A stretch of DNA of 44,585 nucleotides from Halobacteriales archaeon QH_7_66_36. Its GTDB lineage: Archaea > Halobacteriota > Halobacteria > Halobacteriales > Haloarculaceae. Of the stretch, positions 16,284 to 25,236 are shown one piece after another (within the stretch, counting starts at the first letter, position 1; each line of letters opens with the position of its first letter). The position numbers and the translations under genes are program-made. The notes beneath the pieces were generated by a model. It was not told the DNA's origin, made no database searches, and was given only the letters and a program-made list of their open reading frames with translations. The DNA lies in NCBI GenBank assembly GCA_003021175.1, contig PXQV01000013.1:1-44585 (forward strand), written 5' to 3'.

Positions 16284-16300
16284 GAAGGCATTTATTAGGA
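16284..16300 (+). promoter_or_regulatory. TATA box of the 88-residue membrane protein gene
   Basis: The sequence ggcatttattaggagtt lies about 28 nt upstream of the ATG at 16321, consistent with a leaderless mRNA. Confidence 0.6.
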
Positions 16301-16320
16301 GTTTAGCGTTTCTTTCGGGT

Positions 16321-16587
16321 ATGGCTGGAGTTTTTGATGTGCTGGTCTATGCGGGTTTCTTAGTCACGCCTCTCGTCGGATTCGTCGTTCTTCAACTGCT
16401 TCTTTGGAGTGGCTTGTTTACAGCGGGCACAGAAGAGCGAACAGTCCCTTTCTTTTCGACGACAGCAGGCTACTTCACGTTCAAATCACGACTCCACAGA
16501 TGGGTCGTCATGGCAGGATTTTTCGCCGGTTGGATTGCCGCGCTCGGGGTCTATATTTATCTCTCTGACCGATTCTATTTCGGTTGA
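16321..16587 (+). CDS. Small membrane protein, AT-richer than its neighbours
   Basis: This 88-residue protein has two predicted membrane segments: FDVLVYAGFLVTPLVGFVVL (about 5-25, extended by LQLLLW) and WVVMAGFFAGWIAALGVYIY (about 61-80). A short polar loop containing TEERTVPFFSTTAGYFTFKS lies between them. Base composition is visibly less GC-rich than the flanking genes. Short repeats flank it (16148-16258 and 16658-16670), suggesting an acquired cassette. I do not recognise the family. Confidence 0.6.
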   Translation: MAGVFDVLVYAGFLVTPLVGFVVLQLLLWSGLFTAGTEERTVPFFSTTAGYFTFKSRLHRWVVMAGFFAGWIAALGVYIYLSDRFYFG

Positions 16588-16657
16588 GTCTATCCCCTGT
16601 ACTGACCGATTGCCGTTCTCCCGAGGCGGGGTCCAGACCGTGCCGTGTCGGCGTTTT

Positions 16658-16670
16658 GTATGCAGCACGC
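16658..16670 (-). repeat. Inverted counterpart of the 13-mer at 16164
   Basis: GTATGCAGCACGC is the inverse of GCGTGCTGCACAC (16164-16176) with one mismatch. The pair brackets the 88-residue gene. Its significance is uncertain. Confidence 0.35.
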
Positions 16671-16724
16671 TCGATGGAACGCATCACCACCTGCGCGTTT
16701 CAACAGGAGCCAGCAGTTGGAAAC

Positions 16725-17237
16725 TCACAGCATCTCCGCGCCCTCTTCGACGGAGAGATCGCCGCTCTCGACCGCCCGGAGCACGTCGAGCGTCTCCTCG
16801 TCCGGCCCGCCGACGGCGATCTCGTCGAGCGTCACCTTCTCCGACTCGCCGGCCAACTCCGCGAGGTCCGTGCCGTCGGACAGCGCTGTCTCCTGCTTGA
16901 CGCGGTAGTTGCCGCCGTCCGTCGTGTACAGGTCGCCGGGGTGGAAGAAGTACCAGTCCATCTGGTCGAAGCGGGCGGCGATCCGCGGCTTCGCGCCGAA
17001 GTTCCGCGAGAAGTACACCAGCGCCTCCACCTCCTCGCCACTGAGATAGATCGGGTCGCCTGCGGAGGATTTCGCCTCGATGGCGTAGAAGCGGTCGCCG
17101 TCGCCCGCGAGCACGTCCGGCAGTTCGCGGGCGGTCGCGGAGCCGGAAGCGGGCGCGCGCATCACCGCGAAGCCGCGCTCGTCGAGCAGATTGACGAGTT
17201 CGCGCTCGCGACGGTCCCCTTTCCGGTTGCTCGACAT
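16725..17237 (-). CDS. hjc: Holliday junction resolvase Hjc
   Basis: This 170-residue protein begins [20 protein letters not shown], with the conserved basic/Glu helix of archaeal Hjc. The nuclease core [20 protein letters not shown] and [11 protein letters not shown] gives the PD-(D/E)xK motif (Asp in LPDV, ExK in EAKSS). The C-terminal 50 residues are an acidic extension. Hjc cuts four-way junctions in recombination and fork restart. The ATG at 17235-17237 is chosen because the upstream in-frame part is an arginine-rich shadow. 17238-17458 upstream holds no gene that I can support. Confidence 0.94.
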   Translation of the reverse strand: MSSNRKGDRRERELVNLLDERGFAVMRAPASGSATARELPDVLAGDGDRFYAIEAKSSAGDPIYLSGEEVEALVYFSRNFGAKPRIAARFDQMDWYFFHPGDLYTTDGGNYRVKQETALSDGTDLAELAGESEKVTLDEIAVGGPDEETLDVLRAVESGDLSVEEGAEML

Positions 17238-17458
17238 GCAACCGGGTTGGCAGGGTGGGACAAAAAGCGATAGGGGACCACGTCGAAAGTGATCCGACGC
17301 CCGTCCCCGCGAACCTGTGACTGCGCGGCAGGGACGGGCGAGGGACCCGGCCGACAATCGGGCGCGACGCCGATCCGCTCGAATCCCGCGGCGTCGTCGC
17401 CGCCGCGACGCCGGTCGTCGTCGGTACGGTCCTGCTCACGCCGGGGCGGGATCCCGTA

Positions 17459-18238
17459 TCAGCCGTCGGTCCGGACCGCGACGAACCGGAGCCGCCGGTA
17501 GCCAGCGGTCCAGGTCTCCGTCTCGGGGTCGTACATCTCTTCCCGGAGCCAGTCCTCGACGGCGCCGAGCACGTCGTCGCGCTCGTCCTCCGGAACGTCG
17601 GCGAGAAGGCTGTCCCCGAACATCCCGAGCCAGTTGCGCAATCCGTCGGGTCCGCCCTCCAGTTCAGTCGGCCGGTCGAACAGCCGGGCCAGCGTGACCT
17701 CGAAGCCGTGGGACTCGATTCGGGAGGTGTACTCCCCGACAGCGGGGAAATACCAGGGGTTCTCGATGGCGTATCCCCGCGCCGCCAGTTCCGCGACGGT
17801 TGCGTCGACGAGGGCCGCGACGTTGCCCCGCCCGCCCATCTCGGCGACGAACCGCCCGCCAGGAACCAGCGCCTCCCGGACGGTCGAGAGCACGGCGTCG
17901 TGGTCGGCTTCCGGGATCCAGTGGAGTGCGGCGTTCGAGAAGGCGGCGTCGAAAGCTCCCTCTGCGGGGAGCGACCGGGCGTCGGCCCGGGCGAACGGGA
18001 TGTCGGGGTAGGCCGCGCGGGCCTCCCGGACCATCGACGGCGACCGATCGACGCCCAGTACCGCCGCGCCCGCGTCCGCGATCTCCGCGGTGAGGTGGCC
18101 GGTGCCACAGCCGAGATCGAGGATCCGCTCGCCGGGTTCGGGGGCCAGCAGGCCGAGCAGGTCGGCGCCGTACTCGTAGACGAAGGCGTGCTCCCCGTCG
18201 TAGTGGCCCGCGTCCCAGCGGTTGGATCCGTCCGACAT
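17459..18238 (-). CDS. Class I SAM-dependent methyltransferase
   Basis: This 259-residue protein contains motif I (RILDLGCGTGHLTAEIADAG), an acidic motif II strand end (VLGVDRSPSMV), and the post-I motifs FARADARSLP, FDAAFSNAALHWIPEADH and LVPGGRFVAEMGG. The pattern SNAALHWI is like trans-aconitate 2-methyltransferase and related small-molecule methyltransferases; the substrate is not determinable. Its ATG overlaps the ahcY stop as TAATG, so the two are translationally coupled. AhcY removes the S-adenosylhomocysteine this enzyme makes. Confidence 0.88.
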   Translation of the reverse strand: MSDGSNRWDAGHYDGEHAFVYEYGADLLGLLAPEPGERILDLGCGTGHLTAEIADAGAAVLGVDRSPSMVREARAAYPDIPFARADARSLPAEGAFDAAFSNAALHWIPEADHDAVLSTVREALVPGGRFVAEMGGRGNVAALVDATVAELAARGYAIENPWYFPAVGEYTSRIESHGFEVTLARLFDRPTELEGGPDGLRNWLGMFGDSLLADVPEDERDDVLGAVEDWLREEMYDPETETWTAGYRRLRFVAVRTDG

Positions 18239-19536
18239 TACGTCCCGTGGTCCCACGAGCCCATGTACTCGCGCTGCTCGTCGGACAGGTCGTCGATAGC
18301 GATCCCCTCCGCGTCGAGTTTCGTCTCGGCGACCTCGCGGTCGAGGCGGTCGGGCACCTCGTGGACGCCCGGCTCGTAGGCGTCGCCGTTCTCGACGAGT
18401 TCGCGGACGCAGACGGCCTGCACGGCGAAGCTCTGGTCCATCACCTCGGCGGGATGGCCCAGCGCGACCGGGCTGGCGAGGTTGACGAGCCGTCCCTCGG
18501 CGAGCACGTTGAGCCGGCGGCCGTCTGGGAGTTCGTAGGCGCGAACGCCCTCGCGGGCCGAGCGGGTCTCGACGGCGAGCCCCGAGAGTTGGTCGAGGTT
18601 CACCTCCACGTCGAAGTGGCCGGCGTTCGCGAGCAGGACGCCGTCCTGCATCCGTGTGAAGTGTTCCTCCGTGATCACGTCGCGGTTGCCGGTCGTGGTG
18701 ACGAACACGTCGCCCTTCGGGGCGGCCTCGTCCATGCTCGTCACCTCGTACCCCTCCATGTGCGCCTCCAGCGCGCACCGGGGGTCGACCTCCGTGACGA
18801 TGACGTGCGCGTTCTGCCCGCTGGCCTTCTTGGCGACGCCGCGGCCGCAGTCGCCGTAGCCGGCGACGACCACTGTCTTGCCCGCGAAGGAGAGGTTCGT
18901 CGTCATGGCGATGTTCGCCAGCGCCGACTCGCCGGTGCCGTGGACGTTGTCGAACAGCCGCTTCATCGGCGTGTCGTTCACCGCGAACACGGGGTAGTCG
19001 AGTTCGCCGTCGTCGTCCATCGCGCGCAGTCGGTGGACGCCGGTCGTCGTCTCCTCGCAGCCGCCGACGATGGAGTCGATCAGCTCCGGTCGGTCCTGGT
19101 GGATGGCCGCGATCATGTCCATCCCGTCGTCGACGGTGATCGTCGGCTCGTGGTCGAGGACGGCCTCGATGGCGGCGTAGTAGGCGTCGTCGTCGACGCC
19201 CCGCCGTGCGTAGGAGGTGATGTGGTCGTGGGCGTCGAGTGCCGCGCTGACATCGTCGTGCGTCGACAGCGGATTACAGCCGGTGATCGCCACCTCTGCG
19301 CCGCCGGTCGCGAGCAGCTCCGTCAGCGCCGCCGTCTTCGCCTCGACGTGCATCGCCATGCCGACCGTCTCGCCGGCCAGCGGCCGCTCGCGCTCGAACT
19401 CGTCGCGCAGTTCCGCGAGTATCGGCATGTGTTGACGCGCCCACTCGATCTTCCGGTGGCCCTCGGTCGCGGCCGTCTCGGGGTCGTCGAGACGGGCGCT
19501 GATGGTGTCGGCCCCGGCGTCGGTCGCTTCGCTCAT
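18238..19536 (-). CDS. ahcY: Adenosylhomocysteinase (SAH hydrolase)
   Basis: This 432-residue protein hydrolyses S-adenosylhomocysteine to adenosine and homocysteine using NAD. Seen: GMAMHVEAKTAALTELLATG, AITGCNPLSTHDDVSAAL, DDGMDMIAAIH, GGCEETTTGVHRL, NDTPMKRLFDN, the NAD Rossmann motif VVAGYGDCGRGVAKKA (about residue 225), NAGHFDVEVN and a C-terminal region. Archaeal forms are of this length. A TATA-like CGTTTAGGCC lies about 25-30 nt above the ATG at 19536. The stop overlaps the start of a methyltransferase; the upstream neighbour is a secreted repeat protein. Confidence 0.97.
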   Translation of the reverse strand: MSEATDAGADTISARLDDPETAATEGHRKIEWARQHMPILAELRDEFERERPLAGETVGMAMHVEAKTAALTELLATGGAEVAITGCNPLSTHDDVSAALDAHDHITSYARRGVDDDAYYAAIEAVLDHEPTITVDDGMDMIAAIHQDRPELIDSIVGGCEETTTGVHRLRAMDDDGELDYPVFAVNDTPMKRLFDNVHGTGESALANIAMTTNLSFAGKTVVVAGYGDCGRGVAKKASGQNAHVIVTEVDPRCALEAHMEGYEVTSMDEAAPKGDVFVTTTGNRDVITEEHFTRMQDGVLLANAGHFDVEVNLDQLSGLAVETRSAREGVRAYELPDGRRLNVLAEGRLVNLASPVALGHPAEVMDQSFAVQAVCVRELVENGDAYEPGVHEVPDRLDREVAETKLDAEGIAIDDLSDEQREYMGSWDHGT

Positions 19537-19632
19537 ACACGAACGTCGGACGCGCCGGCCTAAACGCTACCGAAGCCAGCGTCGCCGCTCGCCGGCGAGA
19601 AAGCGGAAAACGCTGCGCCGCGAGTCTCGGGC

Positions 19633-20397
19633 TTATCCGTCTTCTTCGGTCTCCGCGCCGTCGTCATCGTCGTCCGGCGGTCCGTTACCGTTGCCGCTGC
19701 CCTTGTCGTCCGGGGGGCCGCCGCCGTCGTTACCCTTGTCGTCCGGCGGACCCTGTCCGGTATCAGTCTCGTTCTCCGGCGGTCCTTGATCATCGTCGGT
19801 CTCATTTTCCGGCGGCCCCTGATCGTTGTCAGTCTCGTTCTCCGGCGGTCCTTGATCGTCGTCGGTCTCGTTCTCCGGCGGGCCGGCGTGGTCCGGGCGG
19901 TTGTCCGCGCCGGGGTTGTTCGCCGTCACGAACTCGGAGACGGCCGGTCCGATGCCGGTGTCGGTCGTGTTCTCCGACTGGAGCACGGCGACGAAGCTGG
20001 CCACCTGCCGGCCGAACGCGTCCGTCTCGTTTTCGGTCGCGAGCGAGGCGTTCGTGAGTTGGGCCGTCGTCGTGGCCGTCTCGTTGCCGGCGGTCGCGGT
20101 CACCTCGACGGTGGCGTTCTCCTCGGGGGCGTCCAGCTCGACCTCGCCGTCATCGTCGGTCGTATATGAGCCCTCGTAGGTCGCGTTCCCCTCGGTGACG
20201 TTCACCGCGACGGTGGCGTTCGCGACGCCGGTGTCGTTCTCGGTCACCGAGACGGTCACGTCCTCGCCGCTCTGGGTCACGCCGACCGAGAGCGCTTCGT
20301 TAGCCGCCGTGGACCCCGCCGACACCGCCGGGGCGGCGACGCTCAACAACAACAGTGTCGCGCCGAACAGCGCGAACAGTCTCGTGGGTTTGCTCAT
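19633..20397 (-). CDS. Secreted acidic protein with GPPENET repeats
   Basis: This 254-residue protein has a Sec-type signal peptide (TRLFALFGATLLLLSVAAPA, cleavage after AVSA). An Ig-like/CARDB-like beta domain follows (about 35-110: VGVTQSGEDVTVSVTENDTG, ATVEVTATAGNETATT). The C-terminal third is a disordered acidic tail with four near-identical 11-residue units GPPENETDDDQ and two GPPDDKG units. Each of the four units contains an N-E-T glycosylation sequon. There is no PGF-CTERM motif or C-terminal membrane helix, so it is likely released or surface-bound. A TATA element GGCTTATGTG lies about 31 nt above the ATG at 20397. Function unknown. Confidence 0.8.
   Translation of the reverse strand: MSKPTRLFALFGATLLLLSVAAPAVSAGSTAANEALSVGVTQSGEDVTVSVTENDTGVANATVAVNVTEGNATYEGSYTTDDDGEVELDAPEENATVEVTATAGNETATTTAQLTNASLATENETDAFGRQVASFVAVLQSENTTDTGIGPAVSEFVTANNPGADNRPDHAGPPENETDDDQGPPENETDNDQGPPENETDDDQGPPENETDTGQGPPDDKGNDGGGPPDDKGSGNGNGPPDDDDDGAETEEDG
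19751..19884. repeat. 33-bp tandem repeat, four units, in the secreted protein gene
   Basis: The block GTCTCGTTCTCCGGCGG recurs at 19766, 19799, 19832 and 19865, an exact 33-bp period encoding 11-residue GPPENETDDDQ units. Copies differ by a few synonymous changes, so copy number could vary by slippage. Confidence 0.85.
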
Positions 20398-20522
20398 ACG
20401 TACATTCCACCCCCCGAGACACACATAAGCCAAGAACGTGGTTCACCTAGTTCACTCCGACGCGCACCACCGAATCGAGCCTCAGAAATGCTGTTAGAGC
20501 GTTTATATCTTTCTTTCGTTGT

Positions 20523-21821
20523 TTAATCGTCGCCCGCAGACGCGCGCTCCACGAGCGCCCGGGCGCGCTCCTCGGCCTCGCGTCGCACCGCTCGCTCGTC
20601 GAGCGTCAGCAGTTCGCGGTCGCGCATCAACACCTGTCCGTCACAGACGGTGTGGCGCACGTCGCTCCCGTTGGCCGCGTAGACGAGATGGCTCACGAGG
20701 TCGTGTTCCGGCGTGAGATGTACGCTCGACAGGTCGACGACCGCGAGATCCGCCGGCGCGCCGGCCTCGATACGACCGCCGGGGAGGCCGATGGCCTCGG
20801 CGCTACCCGCTGTCGCCATCTCGACGGCCGCCTCCGCAGGCACCGCGCTCGCGTCGTCGGCCGCGATCTTGCCGGCCATCGCGGCGTCGCGCATCTCCTC
20901 GAACATGTCGAGGCTGTTGTTTGAGGCGGCACCGTCCGTGCCGAGACCGACCGTGACGCCGGCCCCCCGGAGTCGTTCGACCGGCGCGATGCCGGACGCG
21001 AGTTTCATGTTCGCCGCCGGACAGTGGGCGACGGCGACGTCACGCTCGGCCAGCAGGTCGATCTCCGCGTCGGAGAGGTGAACCGCGTGTGCGACCCACG
21101 CGTCGTCGAGCAGGCCGAATTCGTCGGCGTACGCGCCCGGCCGCTCGCCGGTCTCCGCCTGCACCTCCTCGATGTACGCCGGCGTCTCGTTGAAGTGGAA
21201 GTGGACCGGCACGTCGGCGTCGCGAATCCGTGGCGCGAACTCGGCGAGATACGCCGTGTCGACGGTGTGGGGGGCGTGTGGCATCACGGCCGTCCGGACC
21301 CGCCCGTCGGCGGCCCCGTCCAACCGCTCGGCGACGGCCAGTCCCGTCTCGAACTCCTCGCGGGCGGCCGACTCGTCTTTCCCGACCGTCACGATGCCGT
21401 AGCCGACGCGTGCCCGGAGACCGGCGGCGGCGACGCTCTCCACGAGCGCGTCGACCTCGAAGTACATGTCGGCAAAGCCGGTCGTCCCAGAGCGGATCAT
21501 CTCCGCACAGGCGAGGCGCGCGCCGGCAGCGATGTCCTCGGGTTCGAGTTCGGCCTCGACGGGCCAGATGTCCTCTTGGAGCCACGCGTCCAGCGGCTTG
21601 TCGTCGGCGTAGCCGCGCAGCAGCGTCATCGCGGCGTGGCCGTGGGCGTTGACCAGCCCGGGGGTGACGAGCGCGTCCGTCGCGTCGAGCGTCTGTTCGT
21701 CCTCCCGCGGGTCGAGGTCGCCGACCGCGTCGATCCGACCGTCGTCGGCCACCCGCACGTCGGCGCGCTCGACCGACAGGTCCGGGCGGAGCACGCGGCC
21801 ACCCTCGATACGGAGCGTCAT
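20523..21821 (-). CDS. mtaD: 5-methylthioadenosine/S-adenosylhomocysteine deaminase type amidohydrolase
   Basis: This 432-residue amidohydrolase has metal-binding NAHGHAAMTLLRG (about residue 60), MPHAPHTVD, VHFHFNET (about 206), HAVHLSD, HCPAANMKLASG and GLGTDGAASNNSLDM (about 295). It deaminates methylthioadenosine, SAH or deoxyadenosine in archaea. The position one gene away from ahcY and a methyltransferase supports a SAM-cycle or purine-salvage role. The start ATG at 21819-21821 has GAGGAGCAGGT just upstream. The true substrate (MTA, SAH or 5'-deoxyadenosine) cannot be decided from sequence. Confidence 0.9.
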   Translation of the reverse strand: MTLRIEGGRVLRPDLSVERADVRVADDGRIDAVGDLDPREDEQTLDATDALVTPGLVNAHGHAAMTLLRGYADDKPLDAWLQEDIWPVEAELEPEDIAAGARLACAEMIRSGTTGFADMYFEVDALVESVAAAGLRARVGYGIVTVGKDESAAREEFETGLAVAERLDGAADGRVRTAVMPHAPHTVDTAYLAEFAPRIRDADVPVHFHFNETPAYIEEVQAETGERPGAYADEFGLLDDAWVAHAVHLSDAEIDLLAERDVAVAHCPAANMKLASGIAPVERLRGAGVTVGLGTDGAASNNSLDMFEEMRDAAMAGKIAADDASAVPAEAAVEMATAGSAEAIGLPGGRIEAGAPADLAVVDLSSVHLTPEHDLVSHLVYAANGSDVRHTVCDGQVLMRDRELLTLDERAVRREAEERARALVERASAGDD

Positions 21822-21930
21822 ACCTGCTCCTCGGTGCGGCGGGGGGTGAATCCCTCGGTTCCGTCACGGCGCAGGGGCACGGTCTCGCGGGCGCACCAGC
21901 GTTTTGCCTGTCGCGTGGGTTCCGGGTCGT

Positions 21931-23907
21931 ATGAGACTCCGTGCGGCCCTCCGCGACTACCGGCGACACGAGGGTCACGAGACGCGCTTCCCCGGCGAGC
22001 GCCGAACGACGACCGGCCTGTTCACGGGCGACGCGAGCCGACTCGTCCACGTGTCTCCCGACGGAAGCCTCCGCGACTTCGGCTACCCGCTCTCGCAGGT
22101 GTCGGGGCTGTCGCGGTGTCGGCTCGGCGTCGAACGCGACGGCGAGGTGACGTGGTTCGTGGGCGGCGAGCAGTCGTACCACGAAGACACGACGCTCGTC
22201 GTCACCGACCGCGAGGTGGACAGCTAACGGATCCGCCAGTACGACCGGACGGTCGACGGCGTCCATCTCACGCACGTCGGGTGGGCGGACGCTCCCGCAG
22301 ACGCCCGACTGGTCGCGGTCGCCGCGTTCGAACCCGACGGTCGTGAGGGACGGGTCGGACAGCTCCGCCACGGCGACGCCGTCGAACTGTATCACGCCAG
22401 AGAACACGACTTCCTCGCGAGCGCGACCGGGTTCGACGCGGTGGAGGGCCGTCCAAACTGGCTTGGCGACGTGCTTGCGGGTCGTGAGCCTGCCGAGACA
22501 GCGGCAGGCCGCTACGAGGAGAGCCGTCTCACGGGGCTGGTGGAGGTGTCAGTCCCGTTCGAGGACGGCACGGCGACGCTCGGGACGCACCTAACGACAT
22601 CGGCCGACCGGGACGCTGCCCTTGAACGCATCCGGGCGGCGGTCGGCAGGGCCAGCACCGCGAGGTTCCGTGACGCGCCCGCAGTGCCGGCTGCCGAGCG
22701 CGAGGACGTGGCCGACGTGGTCGAGGCGTGCGTCACCGCCGACCTCCGGGTGCTCTCGCTGCTGTCGGCTCCGACCGGGCTTCGCATGGCCGGCCCGGAG
22801 TTCGACCCCTTCTACGCGCACTCCGGCGGGTACGGCTACGCGTGGTTCCGCGACGACAGCGAAATCGCTCGCTTCCTGCTCCACGCGGGCCGCCGCCTCG
22901 ACGTGGGACGCGGCGCGTGGCACGCTCAGAGTGCGCGCCGCTACGTCGAGACGCAACGGGACGACGGGACGTGGCCCCACCGGGTTTGGCCCGCCGACGG
23001 CTCGCTCGCACCGGGATGGGCCAACGCGCGACTGGAGGCGGGGGACGACGTGGCGTATCAGGCAGACCAGACCGGGAGCGTCGCCGCGTTCCTCGCGGAC
23101 TACCTACCGGACGCGCCCGCCGACCTGCGCGAACCCCTCGTCGAGACGCTCACCGCGGCGGTCGACGGGCTGGACGACTCGCTGGCCGCCGACGGTCGCC
23201 CGGTCGTCTGCCAGAACGCGTGGGAGAACATGGACGGCCGGTTCACCCACACCGCGGCGGCGTTTCTCCACGGCTACAGCGCGGCCGTAACCGCCACGGC
23301 ACTCCCCGACGCGGTCCGAGACCACGCCCGAGCGCAGGCGGCCCGCGTGTACGACGCTCTCGACGACCTCTGGGTGGGCGACCACTACGCGCTTCGCGAA
23401 CGGCCCGACGACTCCGTCGACGACCGGGTCGACTCCGCGACGTTCGCACTCGCGGGGGCACACCGCTCGTACCACGCGGCCGTCGGCGTGGACGACCGGC
23501 GACTGAACAGGCTGATCGAGCACGTCGACACTGCGGTCGACGCGCTGCGCCGCGGGACCGACGCCGTCACGGGATTGATTCGGTTCGAGGGCGACGACTG
23601 GCGGTGTCGCGAACAAGCCGGCGAGAAGGTGTGGACGGTCTCGACCGGGGGGGCCGCGAGCGCCTGTGTCGAACTCGCCGAACTGCTGGAGACGGTCGAG
23701 GATTCACGCGCCGAGGCGTTGACCGTGCGGGCGCGGGCGCTGCTCGACCCGATGCTCCCCGGTGGGCCGCTGTCGACGGCGGGCGGCTATCTCCCGGAGC
23801 AGCTCTTCGACGACGGGACGCCGGACAGCGCAAGGCCGCTCGGGTGGTCCCACGCCATCCGGCTGGCGACCGTCGCGGCGCTGGTCGATAGGGACGCGCT
23901 GGGGTAG
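21931..23907 (+). pseudogene. GH15 glucoamylase-like gene broken by an in-frame TAA
   Basis: One frame runs from ATG 21931 to the stop ending at 23907, interrupted only by TAA at 22225-22227 (codon 99). Before it: FPGERRTTTGLFTG...LRDFGYPLSQVSG...EDTTLVVTDREVDS. After it: RIRQYDRTVDGVHLTHVGW and the catalytic barrel GYGYAWFRDDSEIARFLL, YQADQTGSVA, CQNAWENMDGRFTH and GGYLPEQLFDDGTP with WSHAIRLA. These are the usual GH15 (alpha/alpha)6 signatures. Reinitiation of the C-terminal part from an internal GTG (22441) is possible but would lack the N-terminal beta domain. A single-base change from a Tyr or Gln/Glu/Lys codon, or a sequencing error, would explain it. Confidence 0.85.
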
Positions 23908-23952
23908 CGACGCGAGGGAAAGACCCTTCGCCCGGCCACCGATACGTGGCGT

Positions 23953-24816
23953 ATGCGCATCGCCGTGCCCAACAAGGGCCGTCTCCACGACCCTGCAGTC
24001 GAGGTGCTGGAACGCGCCGGCCTCCACCTCGAAGGCGGGGCCGACCGCAAACTGTACGCCGACACCGTCGACCCGGACGTGTCGGTGCTGTTCGCGCGCG
24101 CGGCCGACATCCCGGAGTACGTCGCCGACGGCGCGGCCGCACTCGGCATCACCGGCCTCGACCAGGTTCACGAATCGGGAGTCGACCTCGCGGACCTGCT
24201 GGATCTGGAGTTCGGTCGGTGTCGCCTCGTCCTCGCGGCCCCCGAGGAGGACGGCATCGAACGCGTCGACGCGCTCGCGGACGGCACCGTCGCCACCGAG
24301 TTTCCGAACGTCACCGCCGACTACTTCGCCGACAAGCCGGTTTCACCCGAAATCGTCGAGGTGTCGGGCGCGACGGAGCTGACACCACACGTCGAAATCG
24401 CCGACGCTATCGTCGACATCACCTCGACCGGGACCACGCTCCGGATGAACCGGCTGGCCGTCGTCGACGAGGTGCTCTCTTCGTCCGTCCACCTGTTCGC
24501 CAATCCGGGCGTCGCGTCGGACCCGAAGGTGGAGCAGGTCGCCACCGCCCTCGAATCCGTGCTCGCCGCCGACGGGAAGCGGTATCTCATGATGAACGTC
24601 CCGGCCGACAGCCTCGCCGACGTGGAAGACGTGATCCCGGGGATGGGCGGGCCGACGGTGATGGACATCGACGACGAGCGCGGGACGACCGACGAGGAAC
24701 TGGTCGCCGTCCACGTCGTCGTCGACGAGCGCGAGGTGTTCGAGACGATCACCCGGCTGAAGACCGCCGGGGCGTCGGACATCCTCGTCACCGAAATCGA
24801 GCGGCTGGTGGAGTGA
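23953..24816 (+). CDS. hisG: ATP phosphoribosyltransferase, long form
   Basis: This 287-residue protein starts [20 protein letters not shown]. It contains [39 protein letters not shown], the PRPP loop [11 protein letters not shown], and a C-terminal ACT-like regulatory domain ([34 protein letters not shown]). The long form is feedback inhibited by histidine and does not need HisZ. It catalyses the first step of histidine synthesis. The start follows a 46-nt gap after the GH15 frame. No His-codon-rich upstream ORF is seen. Confidence 0.96.
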   Translation: MRIAVPNKGRLHDPAVEVLERAGLHLEGGADRKLYADTVDPDVSVLFARAADIPEYVADGAAALGITGLDQVHESGVDLADLLDLEFGRCRLVLAAPEEDGIERVDALADGTVATEFPNVTADYFADKPVSPEIVEVSGATELTPHVEIADAIVDITSTGTTLRMNRLAVVDEVLSSSVHLFANPGVASDPKVEQVATALESVLAADGKRYLMMNVPADSLADVEDVIPGMGGPTVMDIDDERGTTDEELVAVHVVVDEREVFETITRLKTAGASDILVTEIERLVE

Positions 24817-24862
24817 GAGAGGTGGGCGCGGTGTCGGCGGGACGGCGCGCCTACAGCGGCGG

Positions 24863-25186
24863 TGTTCAGATACATGGGTCGTCGCTCGACTGTGTAACCG
24901 CGGTGGGCGGGACCGAAAGGGGCCGTTGACGGCGGCTTCGCCGCCGTCTGCTCGGGAGAGCTCTGCTCTCCCGGTGGTCGGTACGGGAAGCACGGCGACG
25001 TAAGCAGCGAGGCGACGCCGTCGCCTCGGGCCGCTCGCGCGGGGCAACCGCGCGAGGACACCGCGGCCCGACCGACGGGCGGGCGAGGCGCGTGGTCCGA
25101 GAGAGCGACGCTCGCTCGTCATCTCGGAAATCTCCGATTTCCGGCGACAGCGAGCCGCGCGACCGTACCGACCGGGGGCTTTCTAC
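24863..25186 (+). repeat. Dispersed intergenic repeat, copy B, loaded with palindromes
   Basis: The ends match copy A: TGTTCAGATAC, GGGTCGTCGCTCGAC, GGGACCGAAAGGGGCCG at the left and CGACCGGGGGCTTTCTAC at the right. The interior is about twice as long. It holds six perfect palindromes: 24931-24945, 24953-24973, 25009-25027, 25034-25056, 25103-25117 and 25125-25143. Each has a stem of 6-9 bp and a loop of 3-5 nt. It fills the hisG-25236 intergenic region, which contains no supported gene. RNA or DNA structural role is unknown. Confidence 0.75.
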
Positions 25187-25236
25187 ACCTCGTCGTCTTC
25201 CTACTCTCCGAACTCACCCTTACTTGAACACTACCC

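Noticed and set aside
17238-17458. Possible gene fragment between hjc and the methyltransferase ([20 protein letters not shown]-like frame)
   Set aside because: A short hydrophobic stretch reads well, but there is no start codon or conserved extent; not supported as a gene.
23908-23952. Histidine-codon leader before hisG
   Set aside because: Searched by analogy with pheST; no His codon cluster or short ORF is present in the 45-nt gap.
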